In this document: positions 1 through 6,262 of the stretch, in pieces | Layout of the letters: each line of letters starts with the position of its first letter | How positions within the stretch are numbered: the first letter of the stretch is position 1 | NCBI GenBank assembly: GCA_002239065.1 | Contig: MPNO01000051.1 | Location: 1 to 34,319 of the forward strand | Direction: 5' to 3' | From: Defluviicoccus sp. bin129 | GTDB lineage: Bacteria; Pseudomonadota; Alphaproteobacteria; MPNO01 | DNA length: 34,319 nt | Program-made: the position numbers and the translations under genes | The notes under the pieces: model-generated | What the model was told of the DNA's origin: nothing | The model's database searches: none | What the model saw: only the letters and a program-made list of their open reading frames with translations

Positions 1-223
1 CGACGATCCGCTTCACCGCGTCCTCGACGGCGGCCTCCAGCGCCTCGGCCGCCGGCCGCGCCCGTCCGTCCGCCGCCGCCAGTGCGTCCATCTTGCGGCG
101 GATATCCGCGATGCCGGTCCGGATCTCCTCCAGCACCGCCGGATCGCTCGCCGGGCCCGCCCCGGGCAGGGGGCCCAGCACATCGGGCGGGCGGGTCCGC
201 CTGCCGCTCTCGTCGCCGGTCAT
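1..223 (-). CDS. Small helical hypothetical protein, fourth gene of the RHH operon (3' end off window)
   Basis: An open frame runs from ATG at 223 to the window edge (74 codons seen). A strong AAGGAG ribosome site lies about 9 nt upstream. The visible protein starts MTGDESGRR, has a Pro/Gly-rich stretch to about residue 25, and then an amphipathic, probably coiled-coil segment (LEEIRTGIADIRRKMDAL) followed by an Ala/Glu-rich helix. No family is recognised. It follows three ribbon-helix-helix genes on the same strand, so it may be a further relaxosome or partition accessory protein; that is inference. The start region, including the ribosome site and ATG, is repeated out of frame at 322-388; the copy at 345 leads into a G-rich stretch and is not a plausible start. 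Confidence 0.55.
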   Translation of the reverse strand, partial: MTGDESGRRTRPPDVLGPLPGAGPASDPAVLEEIRTGIADIRRKMDALAAADGRARPAAEALEAAVEDAVKRIV

Positions 224-388
224 GGTGGCCGTCTCCTTGCGCCGCTGCCGCGAATGCGCCGCCGCCCGCCCGCGGCCCGCCCGGGGGGGGGGGCCCCCGC
301 CCCGGGGGGGGGGCGCCCCCCCCTGCCGCTCTCGTCGCCGGTCATGGTGGCCGTCTCCTTGCGCCGCTGCCGCGAATGCGCCGCCGCC
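200..388. repeat. 67-bp direct repeat separated by G/C homopolymer tracts
   Basis: Bases 200-266 recur at 322-388 (offset 122, identical by eye). Between them lie 55 bases of almost pure G and C, with a run of 11 G at 283-293, a run of 10 G at 304-313 and a run of 8 C at 316-323. The repeat contains the ribosome site and first codons of the small gene that starts at 223. The offset is not a multiple of 3, so the upper copy cannot extend that gene. Removing 122 bp would leave a simple gap of about 54 bp between that start and the preceding stop at 400. Long G runs flanking an exact repeat suggest a sequencing or assembly artefact, though a real local duplication is possible. Confidence 0.85.
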
Positions 389-399
389 GGAGCGCGGCG

Positions 400-912
400 T
401 CACAGAAGATCGTACTGCCCCGAACCCTCGTCCCCGTCGCGCTCCCCGGCGGTCGGCGCCTCCCGCCGCACCGCCGCCGACGGCGCGATCCTGGCCGCGA
501 CCTCGCGGGCGCGCTCGTCGCCGAGCACCGCCCCGAGCGCCGCCCGGAGCTCGTCCAGCCGCCCCGATCCCGCCATCTCCGAGACCCAGGCGTTGAAGCG
601 GATCGCGACGTGCTCCTGCATGCGGGCGACCAGGGGGCCCGCGTCCGCCCCCTCCAGCATCCGCGTCCGGATCTCCCGCACCGCCGCCAGCAGCTCGCGC
701 TGCTCGTCCCGGGCGAGCGCCAGCGCCGGGCCTTCCGGTTCCCCGCCGGTCTCCCGTGCCGCATCCCGCTCCACCAGCCACATCACGTAGCGCGCGATCG
801 ACAGGTCGCGCCGCTTCGCGTTGCGCTGCACGACCTCCCATTCCGGGTCGCGCGCCGAGATCGAGATATGCTTGCCGAACTTCGCCTTGCGCCGCCGCCG
901 CGGCCGTTTCAT
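400..912 (-). CDS. Ribbon-helix-helix-like DNA-binding protein (MobC-like), third of three
   Basis: 170 aa. ATG at 912 overlaps the stop of the preceding gene as ATGA. The N-terminus is very basic (RRRRKAK), followed by a strand-helix-helix pattern at about residues 13-50 (HISISARDPEWEVVQ, then a second helix with SIARYVMWLVE) that resembles the ribbon-helix-helix fold of MobC-type relaxosome and plasmid regulatory proteins. A second helical block (ARDEQRELLAAVREIR) matches the corresponding block of the upstream neighbour, so the two look paralogous. The C-terminal third is Ala/Arg-rich and acidic at the end. Likely role is DNA binding at an origin of transfer or operator; a plain transcriptional regulator is the alternative. 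The family call rests on pattern only. Confidence 0.6.
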   Translation of the reverse strand: MKRPRRRRKAKFGKHISISARDPEWEVVQRNAKRRDLSIARYVMWLVERDAARETGGEPEGPALALARDEQRELLAAVREIRTRMLEGADAGPLVARMQEHVAIRFNAWVSEMAGSGRLDELRAALGAVLGDERAREVAARIAPSAAVRREAPTAGERDGDEGSGQYDLL

Positions 913-1250
913 CGCCTGCCCGCCTCGCCCAGAACCGCGATCGCCGCCAGAAGGCTCAGGCCGCCGGTCTCCGGCAGCCCGACCATCCGCGCCCGCACGA
1001 ACGCCCGCCGCCCGCCCACCAGCCCCCGCCGGACCGCCCGCAGCGCGCCCGCCGCGTCGCGCAGCTCCGTCTGCTCCTCCGCCGTCAGCACCAGCTCGTG
1101 GCGCTCCGGGTCGTCGGCATGCGCCAGGTCGAGCACGTAGCCCGAGTTCGTCTTCCCCGCCGCCAGGGCGCGCGCGCGGATCAGCGCCTGCTCGTCCGGC
1201 TTGCAGTGCAGGCTCCGCGCCCGCCGCCCGGGGCGCTCCTCCTCCGTCAC
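909..1250 (-). CDS. Ribbon-helix-helix-like protein (MobC-like), second of three
   Basis: 113 aa, starting at GTG 1250, which overlaps the upstream stop as GTGA; its own stop overlaps the next ATG. A longer reading from further upstream would run inside the preceding gene, so the GTG is preferred. Residues 10-44 (RARSLHCKPDEQALI, then AGKTNSGYVLDLA) fit a ribbon-helix-helix strand and two helices. The LTAEEQTELRDAAGALR block that follows is clearly similar to LARDEQRELLAAVREIR of the downstream gene, which supports a tandem duplication history. The 4-bp overlaps on both sides imply translational coupling and perhaps a hetero-oligomer. Function is inferred as relaxosome accessory or repressor. 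Confidence 0.6.
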   Translation of the reverse strand: MTEEERPGRRARSLHCKPDEQALIRARALAAGKTNSGYVLDLAHADDPERHELVLTAEEQTELRDAAGALRAVRRGLVGGRRAFVRARMVGLPETGGLSLLAAIAVLGEAGRR

Positions 1251-1603
1251 GACCCCGCCTCCGGGTCGCCGAGCGCCTTCCAGCGGTTCGCCGCGCCCGC
1301 GTCGGTCAGGCGCTCCAGCATGCCCTCCCGCCCGATCCACTCGTCCACCGCGTCGCAGGCATCCTCCCAGGTCCCGCCCAGCCCCGCCTCGCGCAGCCGC
1401 CGCTCCTCCAGAGCCGACTGCACCAGCAGCTCGCGCACCGCGCGGCGCAGCACCTCCGCCGGCAACGGCTCCGCCATCAGCGCGCGGTGGACCACGAAGC
1501 GCGAGCGGTCCATGCCGGCGGCAGCTGCCGCGCGGCCGATGCGCTCCCACTCCTCATCCGTCGCCATCACCGCACGCTGGCGCCGCTCGCCGTCACCGCT
1601 CAT
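1247..1603 (-). CDS. Ribbon-helix-helix-like protein (MobC-like), first of three
   Basis: 118 aa from ATG 1603, the first gene of a four-gene minus-strand operon. Residues 8-44 contain RQRAVMATDEEWERI and GMDRSRFVVHRAL, the TDEEW...A..AGMS.SRF pattern typical of ribbon-helix-helix proteins that accompany mobilization relaxases. The C-terminal part is helical and acidic with WEDACDAVDEWIG and no recognised domain. An AGGA lies about 15 nt upstream of the start. An 11-bp inverted repeat at 1642-1714 lies 38 bp upstream of the ATG and could be its binding site (autoregulation, or part of an origin of transfer). No relaxase is visible; if one exists it would be beyond the left edge. Confidence 0.6.
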   Translation of the reverse strand: MSGDGERRQRAVMATDEEWERIGRAAAAAGMDRSRFVVHRALMAEPLPAEVLRRAVRELLVQSALEERRLREAGLGGTWEDACDAVDEWIGREGMLERLTDAGAANRWKALGDPEAGS

Positions 1604-1641
1604 CGCAGCCCGCTGTCCTGTAAGACCGCTTCCGGTAGAAA

Positions 1642-1714
1642 CATACGGGATTCCGTGTTACTGAAAAGCCGTCTATCTATCCTACGAACTTCCTCATCGT
1701 TTCAATCCCGTATG
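1642..1714. repeat. 11-bp perfect inverted repeat upstream of the RHH operon
   Basis: CATACGGGATT at 1642-1652 and its exact reverse complement AATCCCGTATG at 1704-1714, with 51 bp between the arms. Ribbon-helix-helix proteins bind short inverted or direct repeats, and origins of transfer carry inverted repeats next to accessory genes, so this is a candidate operator or oriT element. On the minus strand TTGAAA (like a -35) overlaps the 1704-1714 arm, but the matching -10 is poor. Confidence 0.5.
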
Positions 1715-1864
1715 CCATTCGCATGTCGCTTGTAAATTCCTGCTCACAGCCCAATCATGATGCCTTGTTTCCACGCCCGTCCACAAGAGCAACATCCCCC
1801 AATGCAACTGTAATTCTCCATACGTACTCGTCGTAGGTCTCCCGTGCACGACCTTGGTGCGCCC

Positions 1865-1905
1865 TTGACACCCACCTAACCATCTGTATATACTGTCTAA
1901 TACTG
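1865..1905 (+). promoter_or_regulatory. Sigma70-like promoter with an ATACTG direct repeat, facing no gene
   Basis: TTGACA (perfect -35) at 1865-1870, 18-bp spacer, TATACT (5 of 6) at 1889-1894. ATACTG occurs at 1890-1895 and again at 1900-1905, exactly 10 bp apart, overlapping the -10 and probable start point, which would suit a regulator. A transcript would run antisense into the 3' end of the phosphomannomutase gene, so the promoter may be a leftover of a lost gene or drive an antisense RNA. Confidence 0.4.
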
Positions 1906-1961
1906 GGAGATCGGACGACCCTTGACAAGCCACTGATGCCACCCGCTGGTTCTTTGTCGTG

Positions 1962-3359
1962 TCACACCTCCCCCGCGTCGATGCCAGATCCGTCGAGCTG
2001 CCGCTTGAGCGACGCCCTGAGCCGGGCGAGCCCGTCCTCGTCGGCTGCCTCGCAGCGCGCCACCAGGGCGTCCTCGGTGTTCGACGCCCGCAGCAGCCAC
2101 CACCCGTCGCCGGTGCGCACCCGGACCCCGTCGACCTCGCTCATCTCGGCCCCCTCGCGGCGGAGCTGGCGGCGGATGTCCTCGACGACGGCGAATTTGC
2201 GCGCATCCGGGCAGCGGAAGCGAAGCTCCGGCGTGGCGACGGTCGCCGGCAGGCGGTCGCGGATTTCGGCCAGGGTCTCGTCCGAACGTGAAAGGATGCC
2301 GAGCAGCCTGACCGCGGCATAGAGCGCGTCGTCGTAGCCGAAATAGCCGTCGGCGATGAAGATGTGGCCGCTCATCTCGCCCGCCAGTGCCGCGCCGGTC
2401 TCGGCCATCTTGTCCTTGATCAGCGAATGCCCGGTGCGCCACATCAGCGGCACCCCGCCGAGACGGGCCACCTCGTCGAACAGGGTCTGGCTCGCCTTCA
2501 CGTCGGCGATCACGGTCGCGCCGGGAAGCCGGCCGAGGATGTCGCGCGCCAGCAGCATCAGGATCTGGTCGCCCCACAGGATGCGGCCCTCCCCGTCGAC
2601 GACGCCCAGCCGGTCGCCGTCGCCGTCGAAGGCGATGCCGAGCTCGCAGCCCTCCGCGGCGACGCTGCGGACCAGCTGGCGCAGATTGTCCGCCACGGCG
2701 GGGTCGGGGTGATGCGCGGGGAAGGTCCCGTCGATCTCCGCGTTGAGCAGCACATGGGTGCCGGGCAGCCGGTCGCACAGCATCCGCATCGCTTCGCCGG
2801 CCGCGCCGTTGCCGGCATCCCAGGCGATCTTGAGCGGCCGTGCTCCGTCGAAATCCGCGGCGATCCGGTCGATGTAAGGTTCGAGCGCCGGCCGGTCCTC
2901 GCCGGTCCCCGCGCCCGAGGCGAACGCGCCCTCGGCGGCGATACGGCCGAGGCGCTGGATGTCCTCGCCATGGAACGCCCCGGATGCGGTCAGCAGCTTG
3001 AAGCCGTTATAGTCCGGCGGGTTGTGCGAGCCCGACACCATGACGCCGGCATCCGCACCGAACCATTCCACCGCGAAATAGAGCATCGGCGTGGGGCCGA
3101 GCCCGACCCGGATTACCGTGCTGCCGGCGCTCGTCAGCCCGTCGACCAGGGCGGCTTCGAGCGCCGGGGAATGCAGCCGTCCGTCATAGCCGACACAGAC
3201 GGTCCGGCCGCCGCCCTCGCGCACCACGGTGGCGAAGGCGCGGCCGATCGCCGCCGCATCCGCTTCCGACAGGGTCTCGCCGACGATGCCGCGGATGTCG
3301 TAGGCGCGGAGGATCGTCGGGTCGAGCGCCCGCGCCGCGCCGCTACCCCGGGCGCTCAT
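1962..3359 (-). CDS. Phosphomannomutase/phosphoglucomutase (AlgC/ManB type)
   Basis: 465 aa, alpha-D-phosphohexomutase family, which interconverts hexose 1- and 6-phosphates through a phosphoserine. ATG 3359 overlaps the stop of the UDP-glucose dehydrogenase gene as ATGA. Visible motifs are the active-site serine loop VSGSHNPPDYNG (Ser111), the metal loop DGDGDR (245-250), the sugar-recognition loop GEMSGH (327-332) and the phosphate-binding loop RASNTED (from 424). Length and all four motifs are normal, so the enzyme should be active. With the adjacent dehydrogenase it supplies sugar nucleotides for exopolysaccharide or lipopolysaccharide. Specificity (mannose, glucose or both) cannot be read from the sequence. 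It is the last gene of a long minus-strand run and borders the AT-richer junction. Confidence 0.93.
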   Translation of the reverse strand: MSARGSGAARALDPTILRAYDIRGIVGETLSEADAAAIGRAFATVVREGGGRTVCVGYDGRLHSPALEAALVDGLTSAGSTVIRVGLGPTPMLYFAVEWFGADAGVMVSGSHNPPDYNGFKLLTASGAFHGEDIQRLGRIAAEGAFASGAGTGEDRPALEPYIDRIAADFDGARPLKIAWDAGNGAAGEAMRMLCDRLPGTHVLLNAEIDGTFPAHHPDPAVADNLRQLVRSVAAEGCELGIAFDGDGDRLGVVDGEGRILWGDQILMLLARDILGRLPGATVIADVKASQTLFDEVARLGGVPLMWRTGHSLIKDKMAETGAALAGEMSGHIFIADGYFGYDDALYAAVRLLGILSRSDETLAEIRDRLPATVATPELRFRCPDARKFAVVEDIRRQLRREGAEMSEVDGVRVRTGDGWWLLRASNTEDALVARCEAADEDGLARLRASLKRQLDGSGIDAGEV

Positions 3360-4681
3360 GCGGCGCCTTCGATCGCCCTGCGCCCGACGCTCAGATAGTC
3401 GAAGGCGGCGCCCTCCATGTCGTCGAGCCGGTAGATGTTGCGCATGTCGACCATCGCCGGGGTCTTCATCAGGCGCCCGATGCGCTCGATGTCGAGGGCG
3501 CGGAACTCGTTCCATTCGGTGACGATGGCGAGGCAGTCCGCGTCCTCCATGGCGGCATAGGCGTCATCGCACCAGGCGATGTCCTCGAACAGGCTCTTCG
3601 CCGCGCCCATCCCCTGGGGGTCGAAGGCGCGGATCTCCGCGCCGCGCTCCCCGAGCCCGGACAGGATGGCGAGGCTCGGGCTCTCGCGGATGTCGTCGGT
3701 GTTGGGCTTGAAGGTCACCCCGAGCACCGCGACGCGCTTGCCCGCGACCGAGCCGCCGCAGGCGGCCTCGATCTTGCCGATCATGCGCTCGGCCCGGCTC
3801 TCATTGGCGGCGATCACCGCCTCGACGATCCGCACCGGCGCGCCGGCCCGCCTGGCGACGGACACCAGGGCGCGCGTGTCCTTCGGCAGGCAGGACCCGC
3901 CGTAACCCGGCCCGGCATGGAGGAACTTGGAACCGATGCGCCCGTCGAGCCCGATCCCGCGGGCCACATCCTGCACGTCCGCGCCCACCTTCTCGCACAG
4001 ATCTGCGATCTCGTTGATGAAGGTGATCTTGGTCGCGAGAAACGCATTGGCGGCGTATTTGACCATCTCCGCCGTCTCGAGCGCGGTCAGCACGACCGGG
4101 GTCTCGAGCAGGTAGAGCGGTCGATAGACCGCCTCAAGCACCCGCGCTGCGCGCGCGCTCTCGACCCCGATCACCACGCGGTCGGGGCGCATGAAATCGC
4201 CGATCGCCGAGCCCTCGCGCAGGAACTCGGGGTTGGAGGCGATGTCGAAGCTGCCGGGCGCGCAGTGCTGCGCGATCAGGCTTGCGATCTCGCGCCCGGT
4301 GCCGACCGGCACCGTCGACTTCATCACCACGACGGTGTAGCCGCCGTCGAGACAGCGGGCGACATCCGTGGCGGCCTGGCGGACATTGGCGAGATCGGCC
4401 TGGCCGTCGCCGTGGCGGCCGGGGGTCCCGACGGCGATGAACACCGCGTCGCAGCCGGCGACGGCCTGCCCGGTTTCGGCGGTGAAGGAAAGCCGGCCCG
4501 CCTTCACGTTCGCCTTGACCAACGCGCCCAGGCCCGGCTCGTAGATCGGCATCTCGCCGGCGCGCAGTCTCGCGATCCTCGACGGGTCCCGGTCGGCGAC
4601 GACGACTTCGATGCCGAATTCCGAGAAGCAGGCGCCGGAGACGAGACCGACATAGCCCGCGCCGACCATTCCGATACGCAC
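3356..4681 (-). CDS. ugd: UDP-glucose 6-dehydrogenase
   Basis: 441 aa; oxidises UDP-glucose to UDP-glucuronate with two NAD+. I chose GTG 4681 (protein begins MRIGMVGAGYVG) because the family starts directly at the first beta strand; an upstream ATG at 4741 would add 20 arginine-rich residues. The Rossmann motif GAGYVG is at 7-12, the active-site Lys at 208 (MVKYAANAF) and the catalytic Cys264 in GGSCLPKDT. Central and C-terminal UDP-binding domains (VTFKPNTDDIRESPS) are complete. It is translationally coupled to the phosphohexomutase gene, so the two act together in uronic-acid-containing polysaccharide precursor supply. A 100-bp gap separates it from the upstream J-domain gene. Confidence 0.95.
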   Translation of the reverse strand: MRIGMVGAGYVGLVSGACFSEFGIEVVVADRDPSRIARLRAGEMPIYEPGLGALVKANVKAGRLSFTAETGQAVAGCDAVFIAVGTPGRHGDGQADLANVRQAATDVARCLDGGYTVVVMKSTVPVGTGREIASLIAQHCAPGSFDIASNPEFLREGSAIGDFMRPDRVVIGVESARAARVLEAVYRPLYLLETPVVLTALETAEMVKYAANAFLATKITFINEIADLCEKVGADVQDVARGIGLDGRIGSKFLHAGPGYGGSCLPKDTRALVSVARRAGAPVRIVEAVIAANESRAERMIGKIEAACGGSVAGKRVAVLGVTFKPNTDDIRESPSLAILSGLGERGAEIRAFDPQGMGAAKSLFEDIAWCDDAYAAMEDADCLAIVTEWNEFRALDIERIGRLMKTPAMVDMRNIYRLDDMEGAAFDYLSVGRRAIEGAA

Positions 4682-4781
4682 GGCGTTACCTCGACTGCTG
4701 AACCGCTTGCCGCCCCGTCGCCGACAGCGCGCTTGTGCCACGCGCGGCAGCGCCGCGCAACCGGCCGATCCCGGCGCGCGA

Positions 4782-5495
4782 TCAGCTCCCGAGCAGCACC
4801 TCCTTGGCCTGGTTGATCTTGGCGGCGAGATAGGTCGAGCCGCCCTGGTCGGGATGGATCTTCAGCATGAGCCGGCGGTGGGCGTCGCGGATCTCGTCCG
4901 CATCGGCGCCGCGGCGTATGCCGAGAATCTCGTAGGCTTCGTCGACCGTCATCGGCCGCCCGTCGGACGACGATTCCGGGCCGCGGCCGGCCTGCGCTCC
5001 GCTGTCGCCGCCGCGCCATTCGGCGCCGTGCATGCGGTCGAGATAGGATTCGAGCAGCTCGGCGGACTGCGCATCGTTGACCCGGCAGTCGCGGAGCAGG
5101 GCAAGCAGCTCCTCGTGGCCGAGCTCCTCGACCAGCCGGCCGCGGAACGGACCCTCCAGCACGGTGCCCTTGAGCTCCCCGGTGTCGTGGTCGAGCGTCA
5201 TGCGGAGATAGGCCGTCTCCACATCCGAGGACTGGCCGGGGGACGGCCCGCCGAAGCTCCGCACCGTCTGGGCGATGCGCCGCGCGCGGAACAGCATGGG
5301 CAGCAGCCCGGCGGCGATCATCGCCGCGTAGGCGATGCGGCCGGTCACCGTCAGGTAGGTCGCGAGCACGATCCCGACGATCCCGAAAGTCCATTTCAGG
5401 ATGCGCAGCAGCACCTTCGGGTCGATGCCCTGGATCCCGCGGACCAGGAGATAGAGGCCGAGGGCGACGGCGATGACGAGGATCAGATAGGACAT
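4782..5495 (-). CDS. Inner-membrane protein with C-terminal J domain (DnaJ/Pam18-like)
   Basis: 237 aa from ATG 5495. Two or three hydrophobic segments lie at about residues 2-18, 35-50 and 54-69, then a middle region (about 80-180) with LEGPFRGRLVEELG, and a J domain at about 182-237 containing the HPD tripeptide (214-216, KIHPDQGGS) that stimulates Hsp70 ATPase. The layout, with membrane anchor first and J domain last, resembles mitochondrial Pam18/Tim14 and alphaproteobacterial membrane J proteins. It likely recruits DnaK to the inner membrane. The gene follows the VWA gene by 19 bp and is probably co-transcribed, which suggests a shared task. No zinc-finger or Gly/Phe region is present, so it is not a canonical DnaJ. 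Confidence 0.85.
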   Translation of the reverse strand: MSYLILVIAVALGLYLLVRGIQGIDPKVLLRILKWTFGIVGIVLATYLTVTGRIAYAAMIAAGLLPMLFRARRIAQTVRSFGGPSPGQSSDVETAYLRMTLDHDTGELKGTVLEGPFRGRLVEELGHEELLALLRDCRVNDAQSAELLESYLDRMHGAEWRGGDSGAQAGRGPESSSDGRPMTVDEAYEILGIRRGADADEIRDAHRRLMLKIHPDQGGSTYLAAKINQAKEVLLGS

Positions 5496-5514
5496 GACCG
5501 GGCGTCGAGGGCGT

Positions 5515-6234
5515 TCAGCCGATCTGCTTGGTGATCTGCAAGGCCGCCCCGCCGGTGCGCTTGCCGTAATCGCTGAGCGCGAGCCGGCCGCCGGCGGCGA
5601 AGACCGCGACCGCGCCGAGCAATTCGCGAAGCTGGCGGGCGGATGAGGAGTCGAAGCCGCAATAGGCGCCGCCCGTGAGCTTGGCGATCTGCCGGAAGGC
5701 GCGCATGGCGATCGGCTCGCCGCCCTCCTGGAACATGAAGGCGGGCATGCCGAGCACGCCGAGGCGTCCCGCATGGTGGCACAGCCGGTCCACGTCCTCC
5801 TCCATGCAGTCGCCGACGAAGACGAGCGCGTTGACCTTCTTCTTCTCGGTCTCCTTGAGGGTGTGCCTGAGGACCTTTCCGATCTGGGTCTGTCCGCCGA
5901 GGCACCGGACGGCGGTCATGCGGCGCACCAGATCGCCGGAGGAATCGACCCACGGGCTCGCCCTGCATTCGCCGAAGCCCCGGTAGAAGACGAGCTGCAC
6001 CTCGAGCCCGCCCAAAACCTCGGTCTCGCGGAACATCTCGGCCTGGATGTGGCAGGCCCGGTCCCAGCTCGGCTCGCGGCTTGCCGTGGCGTCCATCGCG
6101 AAGATCAGCCGCCCCTTGCCGCCCGCGGTCTTCAGGTTGGGCGTCTGCGCCAGCCTGTCGAGGAAATTCGCAACGTCGCCGCTCTTCGATCTCGCGGCGC
6201 CGCTGCCCGGTCTGCGGGTCACATCCCTGGCCAT
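5515..6234 (-). CDS. VWA-domain protein of unknown function
   Basis: 239 aa from ATG 6234, with TAGGAG just upstream. The protein has a basic N-terminus, then a von Willebrand A-like fold: strand LIFAMDATAS at about 43-52, giving a MIDAS-like D48-x-T50-x-S52 set, and later strands LVFYRGF and ALVFVGDCMEE. It ends near the last helix of the domain with no signal peptide or membrane segment, so it is probably cytoplasmic. Such VWA proteins often work with AAA+ ATPases or chaperones; here the partner candidate is the membrane J protein 19 bp downstream. The molybdopterin enzyme gene ends 28 bp upstream. A role in metal-dependent protein assembly is conceivable but unproven. Confidence 0.8.
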   Translation of the reverse strand: MARDVTRRPGSGAARSKSGDVANFLDRLAQTPNLKTAGGKGRLIFAMDATASREPSWDRACHIQAEMFRETEVLGGLEVQLVFYRGFGECRASPWVDSSGDLVRRMTAVRCLGGQTQIGKVLRHTLKETEKKKVNALVFVGDCMEEDVDRLCHHAGRLGVLGMPAFMFQEGGEPIAMRAFRQIAKLTGGAYCGFDSSSARQLRELLGAVAVFAAGGRLALSDYGKRTGGAALQITKQIG

Positions 6235-6262
6235 GGCTCCTACCCGACTCCCCGGAGAAGGC

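Larger units (their letters stand above)
1604..1961. other. Gene-free AT-richer segment between the RHH operon and the chromosome-like genes
   Basis: This 358-bp stretch is the only gap over 300 bp. I count 148 G/C in 1621-1920 (49%), against 45 of 60 (75%) in 2041-2100. It holds an 11-bp inverted repeat (1642-1714), a plus-strand promoter-like pair (1865-1894) and the 8-bp palindrome GTATATAC (1886-1893). An 82-codon minus-strand frame at 1694-1942 has no recognisable product. The composition jump suggests the junction of a mobile element or an assembly join. Confidence 0.7.

Noticed and set aside
345..345. Second ATG with its own ribosome site as start of the small operon gene
   Set aside because: It belongs to the upper copy of the 67-bp repeat and is out of frame with the gene starting at 223; translation would enter the G-rich tract.
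1700..1720. GTTTCAATCCCG, resembling the start of some CRISPR repeats
   Set aside because: Occurs once; no second copy or spacer pattern is present and no cas gene is in the window.
1694..1942. 82-codon minus-strand open frame in the AT-richer segment
   Set aside because: Starts at GTG with no clear ribosome site, has no recognisable motif and overlaps the promoter-like elements; AT-richer DNA readily leaves a frame of this size in one of six.
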